Shown: piece after piece, positions 1 through 8,639 of the stretch
Layout: the number at the start of each line of letters is the position of its first letter
How positions within the stretch are numbered: position 1 is the first letter of the stretch
DNA from: Arenibacter sp. P308M17
Lineage (GTDB): Bacteria > Bacteroidota > Bacteroidia > Flavobacteriales > Flavobacteriaceae
Length of the DNA: 64,000 bases
Direction: 5' to 3'
NCBI RefSeq assembly: GCF_003426735.1
Contig: NZ_QVON01000010.1
Span: 100,586 to 164,585, forward strand
Made by a program: the position numbers and the translations under genes
The notes under the pieces: model-generated
Databases searched by the model: none
What the model saw: only the letters and a program-made list of their open reading frames with translations
Told to the model about the DNA's origin: nothing

Positions 1-464
1 CCAAACAATTTGATATTCCTTTTTTTCATGTGCCGGTAACAAATGGCACAAAAAGTGAAGCCGAAAATCGCCAGTTGGCACTTTTAAAAGAATATCAAAT
101 AGATTTTATAGTACTGGCAAGATATATGCAAATTGTAAGCAGTAAGGTGATCGACAATTACCCCAATAAGATCATTAACATTCACCATTCCTTTCTACCT
201 GCCTTTGCCGGTGCAAAACCATACCATGCCGCCTTTGAGAGGGGGGTTAAAATTATAGGTGCCACCAGCCATTACGTTACCGAGGAACTGGATGCCGGCC
301 CCATTATAGAGCAGGATGTTACCACTGTAACCCATGCGCACAGCATCAAGGACTTTATAACCAAGGGACGGGATTTGGAAAAAATTGTACTCTCCAGAGC
401 CGTAAAGCTGCACATTAGAAGAAAAACAATGGTATACAATAATAAGACCGTAATTTTCTCATAA
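1..464 (+). CDS. purU: Formyltetrahydrofolate deformylase, C-terminal part
   Basis: This is the 3' end of a gene cut by the window edge; the reading frame is open from base 3 and stops with TAA at 462-464. About 153 residues of a protein normally near 280 residues are present. PurU hydrolyses 10-formyl-tetrahydrofolate to formate and tetrahydrofolate in the cytoplasm. The formyltransferase-fold core is visible: [10 protein letters not shown] carries the catalytic Asn and His, and [14 protein letters not shown] carries the catalytic Asp. The N-terminal ACT domain lies outside the window. The tail [14 protein letters not shown] fits the family C-terminus. A GART-like transformylase is the main alternative, but the HHSFLPAF and DAGPIIEQD wording favours PurU. 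Confidence 0.9.
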   Translation, partial: KQFDIPFFHVPVTNGTKSEAENRQLALLKEYQIDFIVLARYMQIVSSKVIDNYPNKIINIHHSFLPAFAGAKPYHAAFERGVKIIGATSHYVTEELDAGPIIEQDVTTVTHAHSIKDFITKGRDLEKIVLSRAVKLHIRRKTMVYNNKTVIFS

Positions 465-520
465 TTATATGTACTAAATCCCAATAGCATAAGTTATAGA
501 TATAACCCTAAAATATTACA

Positions 521-1222
521 ATGAAAAAAATCTTTTTAGCCATCATCCTGTTTCAATGTATTGGGTGTTCGGAATTACAACAAGTGGTAAATCAATTGCC
601 CCAAGGAGGTACCCTTGGCAACGCCGAAATTGCAAACGGATTAAAGGAGGCCTTAAATATGGGTATCGACAAACAAGTAGGCAAACTTACCCAAACGGAT
701 GGTTTTTATAGAAATGAGCTGGTTAAAATTATGCTCCCGGAGGAGTTGCAGAAAGTAGACAAGACCCTAAGGGATATTGGACTTTCCAGTCTGGCAGATG
801 AAGGCCTAAAAATTCTTAACAGGGCCGCAGAGGATGCGGTCGGCGAAGCCACGCCCATATTTGTCAATGCCGTTAAGGGGATGAGCTTTAACGACGCCAA
901 AAGTATTCTTTTGGGATCGGACAACGCTGCAACCATATACCTTACCAACACTACGCAGACCGAACTCTACAATAAGTTTAACCCTGTAATTAAAAATTCT
1001 TTTGAAAAAGTGGGGGCCGACAAGATCTGGAACAATCTTATTACCAGATACAACAACATTCCCCTTACGAACAATGTAAATCCGGACCTCACGGATTATG
1101 TTACACAAGAGGCTTTAAATGGGGTATTTACTATGATTGCCATTGAGGAAAAGGAAATAAGGAACAAGGTTTCTTCCAGAACCACCGAAGTATTGAAAAA
1201 AGTTTTTGCCCTACAGGATTAA
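521..1222 (+). CDS. DUF4197 family lipoprotein
   Basis: A 233-residue protein with a lipoprotein signal: a basic start MKKIF, a hydrophobic stretch and a lipobox ending at Cys16 (FQCIGC). The mature part is mostly helical and carries the DUF4197 features NAEIANGLKEALNMGID near residues 37-53 and VTQEALNGVFTMIAIEEKEIR near the C-terminus. The family function is unknown; it is widespread in Proteobacteria and Bacteroidota. It follows purU by 56 bases and is followed by a strong terminator, so it may be co-transcribed with purU or be monocistronic. I see no TAnnTTTG box directly upstream. Confidence 0.85.
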   Translation: MKKIFLAIILFQCIGCSELQQVVNQLPQGGTLGNAEIANGLKEALNMGIDKQVGKLTQTDGFYRNELVKIMLPEELQKVDKTLRDIGLSSLADEGLKILNRAAEDAVGEATPIFVNAVKGMSFNDAKSILLGSDNAATIYLTNTTQTELYNKFNPVIKNSFEKVGADKIWNNLITRYNNIPLTNNVNPDLTDYVTQEALNGVFTMIAIEEKEIRNKVSSRTTEVLKKVFALQD

Positions 1223-1378
1223 ATGGGAACAATTAATGGATAGTTTACACAATAAACCCAATTAATTAGCGTTACATATTAACAAGGACGTCTTACAATC
1301 CTTTGTTTTCCTAAAATAGCGATACAGTTGTACGCCGTATAAAAAAGTTGAGTTAGTATTTTTGAGTTAGTTAGTTTA

Positions 1379-1405
1379 AAACCGGTGGGAGCACCGGTTT
1401 TTTTT
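1379..1405 (+). terminator. Rho-independent terminator
   Basis: A perfect 8-bp stem AAACCGGT/ACCGGTTT encloses a GGGAGC loop and runs into a stretch of T. It lies 157 bases past the DUF4197 stop and is the only structure I recognise in the 1223-1527 spacer. Confidence 0.85.
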
Positions 1406-1527
1406 ATCTGCGCCCCAGAAAAGCCTACATGGATGGGGTCATGACTAATTGTGAACCCGGCTAACATCCGGTCTAAGCATGAATGTGGAATCCAGTTGCA
1501 GTCTTTGGCCTTGGAAAAACCTTCCGA

Positions 1528-2307
1528 TTATTTTACCAAAAGATATTTTATGACGGTATCGTTAAAGAACCTAGGCTGTTCTACATTTACCACATGCCCA
1601 CAGTTCTTCACCACAACCAGCTCGGCACTTTTATGAGCCAAAACCATTTGCTTGATAGTGGGCAAAAATAAATAATCTTCCGCCCCCATCACATAGAGTG
1701 TAGGAATTTTGATATCTACCGTTCTAAAAAAGTGAAGCAATGGGTTAATCTCCGATGTTAATTTAAACCATCTAATGAACTCCTTTTGACACAATTTTTT
1801 TGCCTCTCGAACAAAGAGTAACCGCGATTCCTTATGGTTCTTATTGGGCATAATTACAAAGGCAAAAAACTTGTACAGCCATAAATAAGGGACAACGGAT
1901 TTTAGAACAACACCAAGCCTCATCAATATTTGTGACCTTAAATTCAATTTCATAATGGCCCCTCCCATAATCATACTTTCTACCCTATGGGGATGCTTCT
2001 CCGCCAAATTTCGAATTAAAATGGTACCTAAGGAAATTCCAATAAAATGGGATTTTTCTATCTTCTCAAAATTGATCACCTCCAATATATCCCCGGTTAT
2101 ATTGTCAAAAGTATACTTTTCCTTAAAGGCATCATTCAGATATACCTTAGAGTTCCCATGTCCCCTTAGATCCAACAAAAGTACATTAAAATGCTTTTTA
2201 AATTCCCTAAGTTGCTTGTACCAAATAGTGGAGCTACCTCCCGCACCATGTACAAAAGTCACCCATTGGGTAGAGGTATTATGCCTATGTATATTATAAC
2301 TGATCAA
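1528..2307 (-). CDS. Alpha/beta hydrolase
   Basis: A 259-residue alpha/beta-hydrolase-fold protein with a complete catalytic triad: the nucleophile elbow GISLG (Ser92), an acid at Asp211 in MGAEDYLF, and His238 in NCGHVVNVEQP. The oxyanion-hole motif is FVHGAGGSS near residue 19. Substrate cannot be told from sequence; esterase, lipase or C-C hydrolase are possible. The start is TTG: an in-frame stop lies two codons upstream and the family homology begins almost at once (ISYNIHR..WVTFVHGAGG). No signal peptide, so it should be cytoplasmic. It stands alone, divergent from the small gene at 2494. Confidence 0.88.
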   Translation of the reverse strand: MISYNIHRHNTSTQWVTFVHGAGGSSTIWYKQLREFKKHFNVLLLDLRGHGNSKVYLNDAFKEKYTFDNITGDILEVINFEKIEKSHFIGISLGTILIRNLAEKHPHRVESMIMGGAIMKLNLRSQILMRLGVVLKSVVPYLWLYKFFAFVIMPNKNHKESRLLFVREAKKLCQKEFIRWFKLTSEINPLLHFFRTVDIKIPTLYVMGAEDYLFLPTIKQMVLAHKSAELVVVKNCGHVVNVEQPRFFNDTVIKYLLVK

Positions 2308-2470
2308 GATTCAATTTTTATAAATGTAGTGTTAAAACCAATACACTCTATTGGGGAACAAATAAATCAAAATATAACACTAACATGCCCTCAAGGCTAA
2401 AAATAGACAAATTACCTGATTATTGGATGACTGCACTTTTGGATAGCTCTCCCAAACCTCCGCTTTCAAT

Positions 2471-2478
2471 TATATTTG
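2471..2478 (+). promoter_or_regulatory. Bacteroidetes -7 box TATATTTG
   Basis: An exact match to TAnnTTTG, 15 bases before the ATG at 2494, predicting an RNA start near 2483. It supports the reality of the short gene that follows. No clear -33 element is seen. Confidence 0.6.
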
Positions 2479-2493
2479 TAAGAAAAAAATTAT

Positions 2494-2691
2494 ATGGAAA
2501 ATCAATATTGTAAAGTTGGTGCGATATCCTCCATAACCAAAGGATCCAAAGAATTACGCTATTTGGAATACCAATACCAAAATTTCATGGACAAAGCCAT
2601 CAGCAAAAAATATTCCGATTCTAAACTTGCCGAATTCTTTGAATTGAAAGCCATCAGAATCCAAAAAATCATCCAGACCTTGACCCATTAA
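2494..2691 (+). CDS. Small helical protein, Lacal_2735/DUF6435-like
   Basis: A 65-residue cytoplasmic protein with no signal peptide or membrane segment. It is predicted to be a helical hairpin: a LRYLEYQYQNFMDKAISKKYSD helix followed by SKLAEFFELKAIRIQKIIQTL. Its size and the pattern of a lysine- and glutamine-rich hairpin remind me of the small flavobacterial Lacal_2735 (DUF6435) proteins, but this is recognition by pattern only. A -7 box upstream and codon use like the neighbours argue that it is real. It ends 5 bases before the convergent pyrF stop. Function unknown. Confidence 0.6.
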   Translation: MENQYCKVGAISSITKGSKELRYLEYQYQNFMDKAISKKYSDSKLAEFFELKAIRIQKIIQTLTH

Positions 2692-2696
2692 GGCGT

Positions 2697-3515
2697 TCAT
2701 AGTTTTTTAAGTTCCAAGCTCATTTCCCGTTGCAGTTCCTTTGCCTTTTCCACAGAAACTTGAGCAAAATTTTCTTGGTCCGAGGCATATATAATTCCCC
2801 GGGAAGAGTTTACCAAGAGACCTACATTTTTGGTCATTCCATATTGGCACACTTCCTTTAAGCTGCCACCTTGCGCCCCTACCCCTGGTACAAGAAGAAA
2901 ACTATGTGGAACAATATTTCGTATTTCCCTCAAAAAAATCGCCTTGGTCGCACCCACAACGTACATCAGGTTTTCCGAATTTTGGTAGGTTTTTGAAACC
3001 TCCAGCACCTGCTTGTACAGCTCCTTTCCGTCTACCATTTTTGTCTGAAAATCGAACGCCCCCATATTGGAAGTTAGTGCCAATAATATGGTATGCCTAT
3101 CCTTAAAGGCCAAAAATGGTTCCACGGAATCCCGTCCCATATAGGGGGCTACGGTAACCGAATCGAATCCCAAATCCTCAAAAAAGGCTGTGGCATAACG
3201 GGAAGAAGTATTACCAATATCTCCACGTTTGGCATCTGCGATGGTAAATAATTCCGGATAATTGATATTCAGGTAATTTATGGTCTTTTCCAAAGCCTGC
3301 CATCCCTTTATTCCATAGGCCTCATAAAATGCAGTGTTGGGCTTATAGGCCACACATAAATGGTGTGTAGCGTCGATTATGGCTTTGTTAAATGCAAAAA
3401 TAGGATCATCCTCCCGCAAGAGGTGTTTGGGAATTTTGTCCAAGTCCGTATCCAACCCTATACAAAGAAAGGATTCCTTTTTTCGGATCTGTCCTACTAA
3501 AAAATCAGTGGTCAT
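2697..3515 (-). CDS. pyrF: Orotidine-5'-phosphate decarboxylase, type 2
   Basis: A 272-residue enzyme that decarboxylates OMP to UMP, the last step of pyrimidine synthesis. The catalytic signature DAKRGDI is at residues 94-100, with the catalytic Lys between two Asp. Length and wording ([10 protein letters not shown] near the N-terminus, [12 protein letters not shown], and the phosphate-binding VPGVGAQGG) mark it as the longer type 2 PyrF common in Bacteroidota and mycobacteria. It starts 5 bases after the prfA stop, so the two genes are read as one operon prfA-pyrF. Nothing is missing or odd. Confidence 0.96.
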   Translation of the reverse strand: MTTDFLVGQIRKKESFLCIGLDTDLDKIPKHLLREDDPIFAFNKAIIDATHHLCVAYKPNTAFYEAYGIKGWQALEKTINYLNINYPELFTIADAKRGDIGNTSSRYATAFFEDLGFDSVTVAPYMGRDSVEPFLAFKDRHTILLALTSNMGAFDFQTKMVDGKELYKQVLEVSKTYQNSENLMYVVGATKAIFLREIRNIVPHSFLLVPGVGAQGGSLKEVCQYGMTKNVGLLVNSSRGIIYASDQENFAQVSVEKAKELQREMSLELKKL

Positions 3516-3520
3516 GAAAA

Positions 3521-4597
3521 TTAAAATATCTCAGAGGCTTCCTTTAATTTCTCCGTATTGTCCACCAAACTTAATTCGTCTATAATACGCTGAATATCGC
3601 CGTTAATAATGTTCTGTAAGTCGTAAAGCGTTAATCCGATCCTATGGTCCGTTACCCTGCCCTGAGGATAATTATAAGTTCTAATTTTAGCCGAACGATC
3701 CCCGCTGCTAACCTGTGAATTTCTCTTGGCGGCATCCTCTTCCTGTTTTTTGGCCAATTCCATATCATACAAACGGGAGCGTAACACCCTAAATGCCTTT
3801 TCCTTATTTTTATGCTGCGATTTCTGATCTTGGCACTGTGCCACCAAACCAGTAGGAAGGTGGGTTAGACGCACAGCAGAATAGGTGGTATTCACAGATT
3901 GCCCACCTGGTCCGGAGGAACAGAAAAAATCTATCCGTACCTCCTTGGGGTCTATCTGAACATCAAAATCCTCGGCCTCGGGAAGTACCATTACCGTAGC
4001 GGCACTGGTATGTACCCTGCCCTGGGTTTCGGTCTGTGGAACGCGTTGTACCCGGTGTACCCCTGCTTCAAATTTAAGGGTACCGTACACATCCTCGCCG
4101 GTAACTTCGAACTGTATCTCCTTATACCCGCCACTAGTACCTTCGCTAAGATCGATTACATTCGTTTTCCATCCTTTGGATTCACAATATTTGGTGTACA
4201 TTCTGAAAAGATCGCCCGCAAAAATACTGGCTTCATCCCCTCCGGTACCTGCCCTTACCTCCACCACTACATTTTTGGAATCTTCCGGATCCTTAGGAAT
4301 CAGCATAAATTTAATCTCCTCTTCTAATTTGGGCAATTTTTCCTTGGCTTCCTCCAATTGCATTTTGGCCATATCCACCATTTCGGGATCGCTGCCATCG
4401 GACAGAATCTCCTCTGCCTCGGATATGTTATTGGTATATTCCAAATATAGATCCCTCTTGTCCACAAGTTTTTTTAAGTCCTTATATTCTTTGTTCAGCG
4501 CCACATAACGCTTCTGGTCCGCAATAATTCCAGGCTGGATTATCAGGTCCGAAACCTCATCAAAACGTTGCTTTACTATGTTTAATTTATCTATCAT
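3521..4597 (-). CDS. prfA: Peptide chain release factor 1
   Basis: A 358-residue class-I release factor that reads UAA and UAG and triggers peptidyl-tRNA hydrolysis. The GGQ motif is at residues 231-233 in [11 protein letters not shown], and the codon-reading tripeptide is at 187-189 as PQT within [14 protein letters not shown], where E. coli has PAT. The C-terminal [18 protein letters not shown] is RF1-type, not RF2-type. The N-terminal 100 residues form the helical domain. It heads the prfA-pyrF operon. RF1 is the factor that would act at the amber codon breaking the gene at 21462-22259. Confidence 0.97.
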   Translation of the reverse strand: MIDKLNIVKQRFDEVSDLIIQPGIIADQKRYVALNKEYKDLKKLVDKRDLYLEYTNNISEAEEILSDGSDPEMVDMAKMQLEEAKEKLPKLEEEIKFMLIPKDPEDSKNVVVEVRAGTGGDEASIFAGDLFRMYTKYCESKGWKTNVIDLSEGTSGGYKEIQFEVTGEDVYGTLKFEAGVHRVQRVPQTETQGRVHTSAATVMVLPEAEDFDVQIDPKEVRIDFFCSSGPGGQSVNTTYSAVRLTHLPTGLVAQCQDQKSQHKNKEKAFRVLRSRLYDMELAKKQEEDAAKRNSQVSSGDRSAKIRTYNYPQGRVTDHRIGLTLYDLQNIINGDIQRIIDELSLVDNTEKLKEASEIF

Positions 4598-4629
4598 ATA
4601 CTATCTACACTTGGACTGCGAATTTACGA

Positions 4630-4637
4630 TAATTTTG
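4630..4637 (+). promoter_or_regulatory. Bacteroidetes -7 box TAATTTTG
   Basis: An exact TAnnTTTG, 27 bases before the ATG at 4665, with a TTG at 4611-4613 placed as a possible -33 element. It predicts a leader of about 22 bases for the membrane-protein/ABC operon. Confidence 0.6.
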
Positions 4638-4664
4638 TACATTTAAGCATATCCCGTTCAATAG

Positions 4665-4988
4665 ATGAATTCTATTTTCAATTTTAGAAACTATCAATTA
4701 ATTTTCCTCTTTGCCAGGCCTTATCTTTGGATATCCTTTATAATTACGGTTTTTATGTTATTTACCGGGGGTATTGTTTTTAAGATATCCAATTTAAATG
4801 CCATGATCCTAAGTTCCAAGATATTGTTTTATCTAGGGATCTTTTTGTCTTATTTTGATATTGCCCTACGAATGCGCTTGACGTTTTATCACAATTTTGG
4901 TATGTCCAAAACAGTACTTATCCTAATTTCATTTCTATTGGACATCTTCATAACCCTATTATTCATTAACATCTTCCGTTTATTTTGA
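4665..4988 (+). CDS. Small multi-span membrane protein, ABC partner
   Basis: A 107-residue, very hydrophobic protein with three or four predicted membrane helices (about residues 8-25, 22-40, 46-66 and 83-104), separated by short basic loops such as DIALRMRLTFYHNFG. I do not recognise the family. Its TGA stop overlaps the TTG start of the ABC ATPase by 3 bases (TTGA), so the two are translationally coupled, and no other permease gene is near. The inference is that it forms or anchors the membrane part of a minimal ABC system, but it is far shorter than a normal permease subunit. Confidence 0.72.
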   Translation: MNSIFNFRNYQLIFLFARPYLWISFIITVFMLFTGGIVFKISNLNAMILSSKILFYLGIFLSYFDIALRMRLTFYHNFGMSKTVLILISFLLDIFITLLFINIFRLF

Positions 4989-5632
4989 CCTTGGAAATAG
5001 ATAGCGTTGAACTGGAATATAACGGTAAAAAGATCCTGTACGGAATTTACATTAAATTGGAACGTGGTAAAATTACGGGAATCCTTGGAAGGAACGGTAG
5101 TGGAAAAACCTCCGTGTTGAGAATTTTATTTGGGGACCTACAACCAAAATACAAGAACATCCGCTGCAATGGAAAACACCTTCCAGGACCATTATACACT
5201 ACAGGAAAAATAGGTTACTTGCCGCAATACCCCCTTGTGCCCAAGGAGTTGAGCATGAAGCGCACCTTTGGTCTTTTCAATGTTCCATGGGGACAATTTA
5301 TTAACATTTTCGAAAATTTTCAAGAATACGGCGAGACTAGGGTAAAAGATTTGTCCAGCGGGGAAATTAGGGTTATGGAAACATACTTAGTACTCATGTC
5401 CAACAAGGAAATTATACTTCTGGACGAACCTTTTTCTTTTATAGCACCCATATATATCGAGAAATTCAAGGTCCTTATCCAACAAGTCAAGAAAAAGAGT
5501 ATTATAGTCCTTACGGATCATTTTTACAATGATATCCTGGCGATCAGCGATACGGTCTATCTTTTAAAAAATGGATGTTCCAAAAAAATAGGGGACATGA
5601 AAGAACTTAAGGGTCTGGGATATATTAATTAG
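4985..5632 (+). CDS. ABC transporter ATP-binding protein
   Basis: A 215-residue ATPase with all core motifs: Walker A GRNGSGKT at 35-42, Q-loop in GYLPQY near 78-82, signature LSSGE at 123-127, Walker B ILLDEPF at 144-150, and the switch His179 in LTDHF. The D-loop reads SFIAP rather than the usual SxLD, which is unusual. The start is TTG overlapping the upstream stop; a second TTG six bases on is possible. The partner is the 107-residue membrane protein. Substrate and direction of transport cannot be told. It ends 3 bases before the convergent apbE gene. Confidence 0.9.
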   Translation: MTLEIDSVELEYNGKKILYGIYIKLERGKITGILGRNGSGKTSVLRILFGDLQPKYKNIRCNGKHLPGPLYTTGKIGYLPQYPLVPKELSMKRTFGLFNVPWGQFINIFENFQEYGETRVKDLSSGEIRVMETYLVLMSNKEIILLDEPFSFIAPIYIEKFKVLIQQVKKKSIIVLTDHFYNDILAISDTVYLLKNGCSKKIGDMKELKGLGYIN

Positions 5633-5635
5633 GAC

Positions 5636-6622
5636 TCAATTCATTAAGACACCACTACTTTTGTGCATTATATTATTATCGTCCACAATAATGGCCTCTG
5701 TTCCCTTCAATTGATTGATCAGCGCCATACCCGAATCCACTCCAAGTACAAAAATAGCGGTAGCCAGAGCATCCGACAATTCAGCGGTCTTTGAAAAGAC
5801 CGAGACACTATTAATGCCGGAAATGGGTTTTCCCGTTCTGGGATCCAGAATGTGCGAATATTTCCTTCCATCAAAAGTGATATATTTATCATAGCTCTCA
5901 GAAGTAGCTACAGAAGATTCCAGAACTGGCAGCCACGAAAATATTTTGTCCTTGCTCAGTGGATTTGCAATTCCTATCAACCACTTTTCCCCTGTAGCCT
6001 TTGTACCCCAGGTAGTTAGGTCACCGGAAGCATTGATGACCCCGGCGCGAACCTGTTTCTCCACTAACAACTCTTTGGCCATATCGGCAGCGTAGCCTTT
6101 AGCTATCCCCCCTAGACCTATCTTCATCCCTTTCAATTGTAGGAAGACCGTTCTATCTTCCTCATTCATAATAATTTTTCTATACCCTACCTTGCTTACG
6201 GACTGTATTATATCGTCCTTGGTAGGTCTGAACTTCATGGAACCATCAAACTTCCAGATCTCTTCCAAGCCCGCAAATGTAATATCGAATGCCCCATTGG
6301 TTATTTCAGAAATCTGATTCGCCCTTTCAATTAGCTTAAATAGTTCCACACTTACCTTCACCGGTTTTATCCCGGCATTTTTATTGATCTCCGAGGTTTC
6401 CGATTCCTCGTCCCAGGAAGATACCAGTTTTTCTATCCTTTTAATTTCAGAAACTGCCTCTTCAATATTTATATAGCCTATTTCTTCATTATCGGCCACT
6501 ACGGTAATATCAAATTTACCGCCCATTAAGTTTACGGATCGATGTACGGTAACATACTTGGGTTGTTGCGAATGGCCCATAATTACCGAACAAAATATTA
6601 AAAAGGAAAATAATGCCCTCAC
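5636..6622 (-). CDS. apbE: FAD:protein FMN transferase
   Basis: A 328-residue ApbE-family enzyme that links FMN to a Thr of target flavoproteins outside the cytoplasmic membrane. It has a cleavable signal peptide (MRALFSFLIFCSVIMGHSQQ) with no lipobox Cys. Family features are GGIAKGYAADMAKELL, NASGDLTTWG and the C-terminal ILDPRTGKPI with the Mg2+/FAD site around SDALATAIFVLG. The start is GTG, overlapping the upstream gene's TGA as GTGA, so it is translationally coupled. It closes a Rieske-hypothetical-apbE operon. A flavinylated partner (RnfG/NqrC-like or an FMN-binding domain) is not in this window. Confidence 0.94.
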   Translation of the reverse strand: MRALFSFLIFCSVIMGHSQQPKYVTVHRSVNLMGGKFDITVVADNEEIGYINIEEAVSEIKRIEKLVSSWDEESETSEINKNAGIKPVKVSVELFKLIERANQISEITNGAFDITFAGLEEIWKFDGSMKFRPTKDDIIQSVSKVGYRKIIMNEEDRTVFLQLKGMKIGLGGIAKGYAADMAKELLVEKQVRAGVINASGDLTTWGTKATGEKWLIGIANPLSKDKIFSWLPVLESSVATSESYDKYITFDGRKYSHILDPRTGKPISGINSVSVFSKTAELSDALATAIFVLGVDSGMALINQLKGTEAIIVDDNNIMHKSSGVLMN

Positions 6623-6846
6623 CCTTGAAGAATATTAAACATGGAACCTTTCCGTGTATTGCCCGGGGTAAGTGTATTGCCTTTACAGATCGCGGATCCG
6701 CTCCCTGAAGACCAAAGCCCATAAACCATTGCCTTATTACTTAGGTCGGGGAATGTAAATGACTTCGCAATACGAAAATAAGACATAGGAAAGGACCCAT
6801 ATACACAAAATAAGAGTCCGAAGAATGATATTAAGGAAAATCCCAT
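6619..6846 (-). CDS. Hypothetical protein between Rieske protein and ApbE
   Basis: A 75-residue ORF with a hydrophobic N-terminus (MGFSLISFFGLLFCVYGSFP, a signal peptide or membrane anchor) and a polar tail ending GSMFNILQG. I do not recognise it. Its stop overlaps the GTG start of apbE by 3 bases and it follows the Rieske gene by 35 bases on the same strand, so position argues for a real gene. It does not match the DUF4266 proteins that often sit beside apbE. Two other frames in this stretch are also open, so coding status is only probable. Confidence 0.55.
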   Translation of the reverse strand: MGFSLISFFGLLFCVYGSFPMSYFRIAKSFTFPDLSNKAMVYGLWSSGSGSAICKGNTLTPGNTRKGSMFNILQG

Positions 6847-6881
6847 GTAGGTCTGTAGGTTAAAATTTGGATTTGATCGGA

Positions 6882-7322
6882 TTATTCAAAAACGCGAAGA
6901 ATCTGCCCTTCCAACTCCGTTTTAAATATTTTAAGGGGTTTGGCCGGACTGCTATCTATCTGATTTAAAGGTGAGCCGTCAAGATCAAACCGGGATCCAT
7001 GCACATCGCAATGAAAAATACCTCCATTATTGGTCGTAAAACGAACTTGATCATATGATTCATGGCTACAGACCTGACTGGCCGCTACAAAGTTACCATT
7101 CAAATCCTTGACCACCACGACCAAGTTTTTTAATATAAAACTTCCATTGTCCGCCAACTTGGATCCCTCGGAGGAATTCAAATCAATAGTGAAATCTACA
7201 CCTTCCGGGATTTCAACAATATCGCCATTGTCATTATCTTTGGAACAACCGTGTAAGCAGGGAAAAGCAAGGGCAAATGCCGCTCCGGTACCTAAGGTCC
7301 TTAAGAATTGCTTTCTTTCCAT
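6882..7322 (-). CDS. Rieske (2Fe-2S) domain protein
   Basis: A 146-residue exported protein. The N-terminus MERKQFLRTLGTGAAFALAF leads to a lipobox-like FPCLHGC, so it is probably lipid-anchored. The Rieske cluster ligands are present as CSH (in VCSHESYD) and CDVH (in FHCDVHGSRFD), binding 2Fe-2S through two Cys and two His. The family acts as a small electron carrier or a subunit of an oxidoreductase. It leads the operon that ends with apbE, suggesting a shared extracytoplasmic redox role with a flavinylated protein; that is inference. No TAnnTTTG box is seen upstream. Confidence 0.88.
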   Translation of the reverse strand: MERKQFLRTLGTGAAFALAFPCLHGCSKDNDNGDIVEIPEGVDFTIDLNSSEGSKLADNGSFILKNLVVVVKDLNGNFVAASQVCSHESYDQVRFTTNNGGIFHCDVHGSRFDLDGSPLNQIDSSPAKPLKIFKTELEGQILRVFE

Positions 7323-7371
7323 AACGTAATTTCTTTATAAAATAACGTCGGAAAAAGTGTATTCGTATGCC

Positions 7372-8550
7372 TTAATACTCAAAGGTGCCATACTCACTTT
7401 TAATTGTGAGTTTTTTAACAGAATTCCCTTCCACCCTGCCCACAATCTGGGCCAAGACCCCATAACTTTCCGATATACCGATAAGATCTTCGGCAATTGA
7501 GGGATTTACATACAATTCCAACCTATGTCCACAATTAAAAACTTGGTACATCTCCTTCCAGTCGGTCCCCGATTGTTCCTGTATTAATTGGAACAAAGGA
7601 GGAACGGGAAACAGGTTATCCTTTACAATATGAAGGTTATCAACAAAATGAAGAATTTTGGTCTGCGCGCCTCCGCTACAATGCACCATTCCATGAATAT
7701 CGTTCGCCCTATATTTACTGAGAATTTTTTTTACAATTGGTGCATAGGTTCGGGTTGGGGACAACACCAATTTCCCTGCATCCACGGGAGTATTGGGGAC
7801 CTCATCGGTCAACCTAACATTTCCGGAATACACCAAATCTTCCGGCACTGCCACATCATAGCTTTCCGGGTATTTTTCCGCCAAGTATTTGGCAAAAACA
7901 TCATGCCTTGCAGAGGTAAGCCCATTACTCCCCATACCACCATTGTACTCCTTTTCATAGCTGGCCTGTCCTGAGGAAGATAGACCCACAATAACATCGC
8001 CCGCCTTAATGTTGGCATTATTGATGACCTCACTCCTTTTCAACCTTGCCGTTACTGTGGAATCTACGATAATGGTACGCACCAAATCCCCTACATCTGC
8101 CGTTTCCCCTCCTGTAGATCTTATCGTAATCCCATGCTTTTCCAAGTCCTCTATCAACTCTTCCGTTCCATTGATTATGGCAGATATGACCTCTCCGGGA
8201 ATTAAGTTTTTGTTTCTCCCAATGGTTGAGGACAACATAATATTATCCGTCGCCCCAACACAAATAAGATCATCGAGATTCATGATCAGGGCATCTTGCG
8301 CTATTCCTTTCCATACGGAAATGTCTCCTGTCTCTTTCCAATACATATAGGCCAAGGAGGATTTGGTACCTGCACCATCGGCATGCATCACTAAACAATA
8401 CTCCCTATCATTCGTGAGGTAATCGGGCACAATTTTACAGAAAGCTTGGGGAAAGAGACCTTTATCAATATTTTTTATGGCATTGTGGACATCCTCCTTG
8501 GAAGCGGAAACCCCTCTTTGATCGTATCTTTTGCTAGTTGATGAGCTCAT
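7372..8550 (-). CDS. purM: Phosphoribosylformylglycinamidine cyclo-ligase (AIR synthetase)
   Basis: A 392-residue PurM-superfamily enzyme that closes the imidazole ring of FGAM to AIR with ATP in purine synthesis. It begins with the typical YDQRGVSASKEDV, followed by HADGAGTKSSLA, the STGGETADVGD glycine-rich loop and VHCSGGAQTKILHF. It is longer than the 345-residue E. coli enzyme and is the divergent Bacteroidota form often named only 'AIR synthase related'. A -7 box lies 16 bases upstream, predicting a leader of about 12 bases. It is a single-gene unit separated from the glutamine synthetase by a terminator. Confidence 0.9.
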   Translation of the reverse strand: MSSSTSKRYDQRGVSASKEDVHNAIKNIDKGLFPQAFCKIVPDYLTNDREYCLVMHADGAGTKSSLAYMYWKETGDISVWKGIAQDALIMNLDDLICVGATDNIMLSSTIGRNKNLIPGEVISAIINGTEELIEDLEKHGITIRSTGGETADVGDLVRTIIVDSTVTARLKRSEVINNANIKAGDVIVGLSSSGQASYEKEYNGGMGSNGLTSARHDVFAKYLAEKYPESYDVAVPEDLVYSGNVRLTDEVPNTPVDAGKLVLSPTRTYAPIVKKILSKYRANDIHGMVHCSGGAQTKILHFVDNLHIVKDNLFPVPPLFQLIQEQSGTDWKEMYQVFNCGHRLELYVNPSIAEDLIGISESYGVLAQIVGRVEGNSVKKLTIKSEYGTFEY

Positions 8551-8566
8551 GAATAAATGTTTGCGA

Positions 8567-8574
8567 CAAAAATA
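8567..8574 (-). promoter_or_regulatory. Bacteroidetes -7 box TATTTTTG
   Basis: An exact TAnnTTTG on the minus strand, 16 bases before the purM ATG. It predicts an RNA start near 8562. Confidence 0.6.
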
Positions 8575-8585
8575 GGGGAATCCAT

Positions 8586-8614
8586 AAAAAAAAGCCCACT
8601 AATTGCGGGCTTTT
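8586..8614 (-). terminator. Terminator after glutamine synthetase III
   Basis: An 8-bp stem AAAAGCCC/GGGCTTTT around a 9-base loop, with A/T runs on both sides. It sits 26 bases past the stop of the minus-strand glutamine synthetase and before the purM promoter. Confidence 0.8.
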
Positions 8615-8639
8615 AATTCAATATTTATAAAGGTCCAGA

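Noticed and set aside
1451..1671. Plus-strand frames of about 61 codons at the hydrolase end
   Set aside because: They are shadows of the alpha/beta hydrolase at 1528-2307.
3899..4327. 142-codon frame opposite prfA
   Set aside because: It lies fully antisense to release factor 1 with no family match and is explained as a shadow of that gene.
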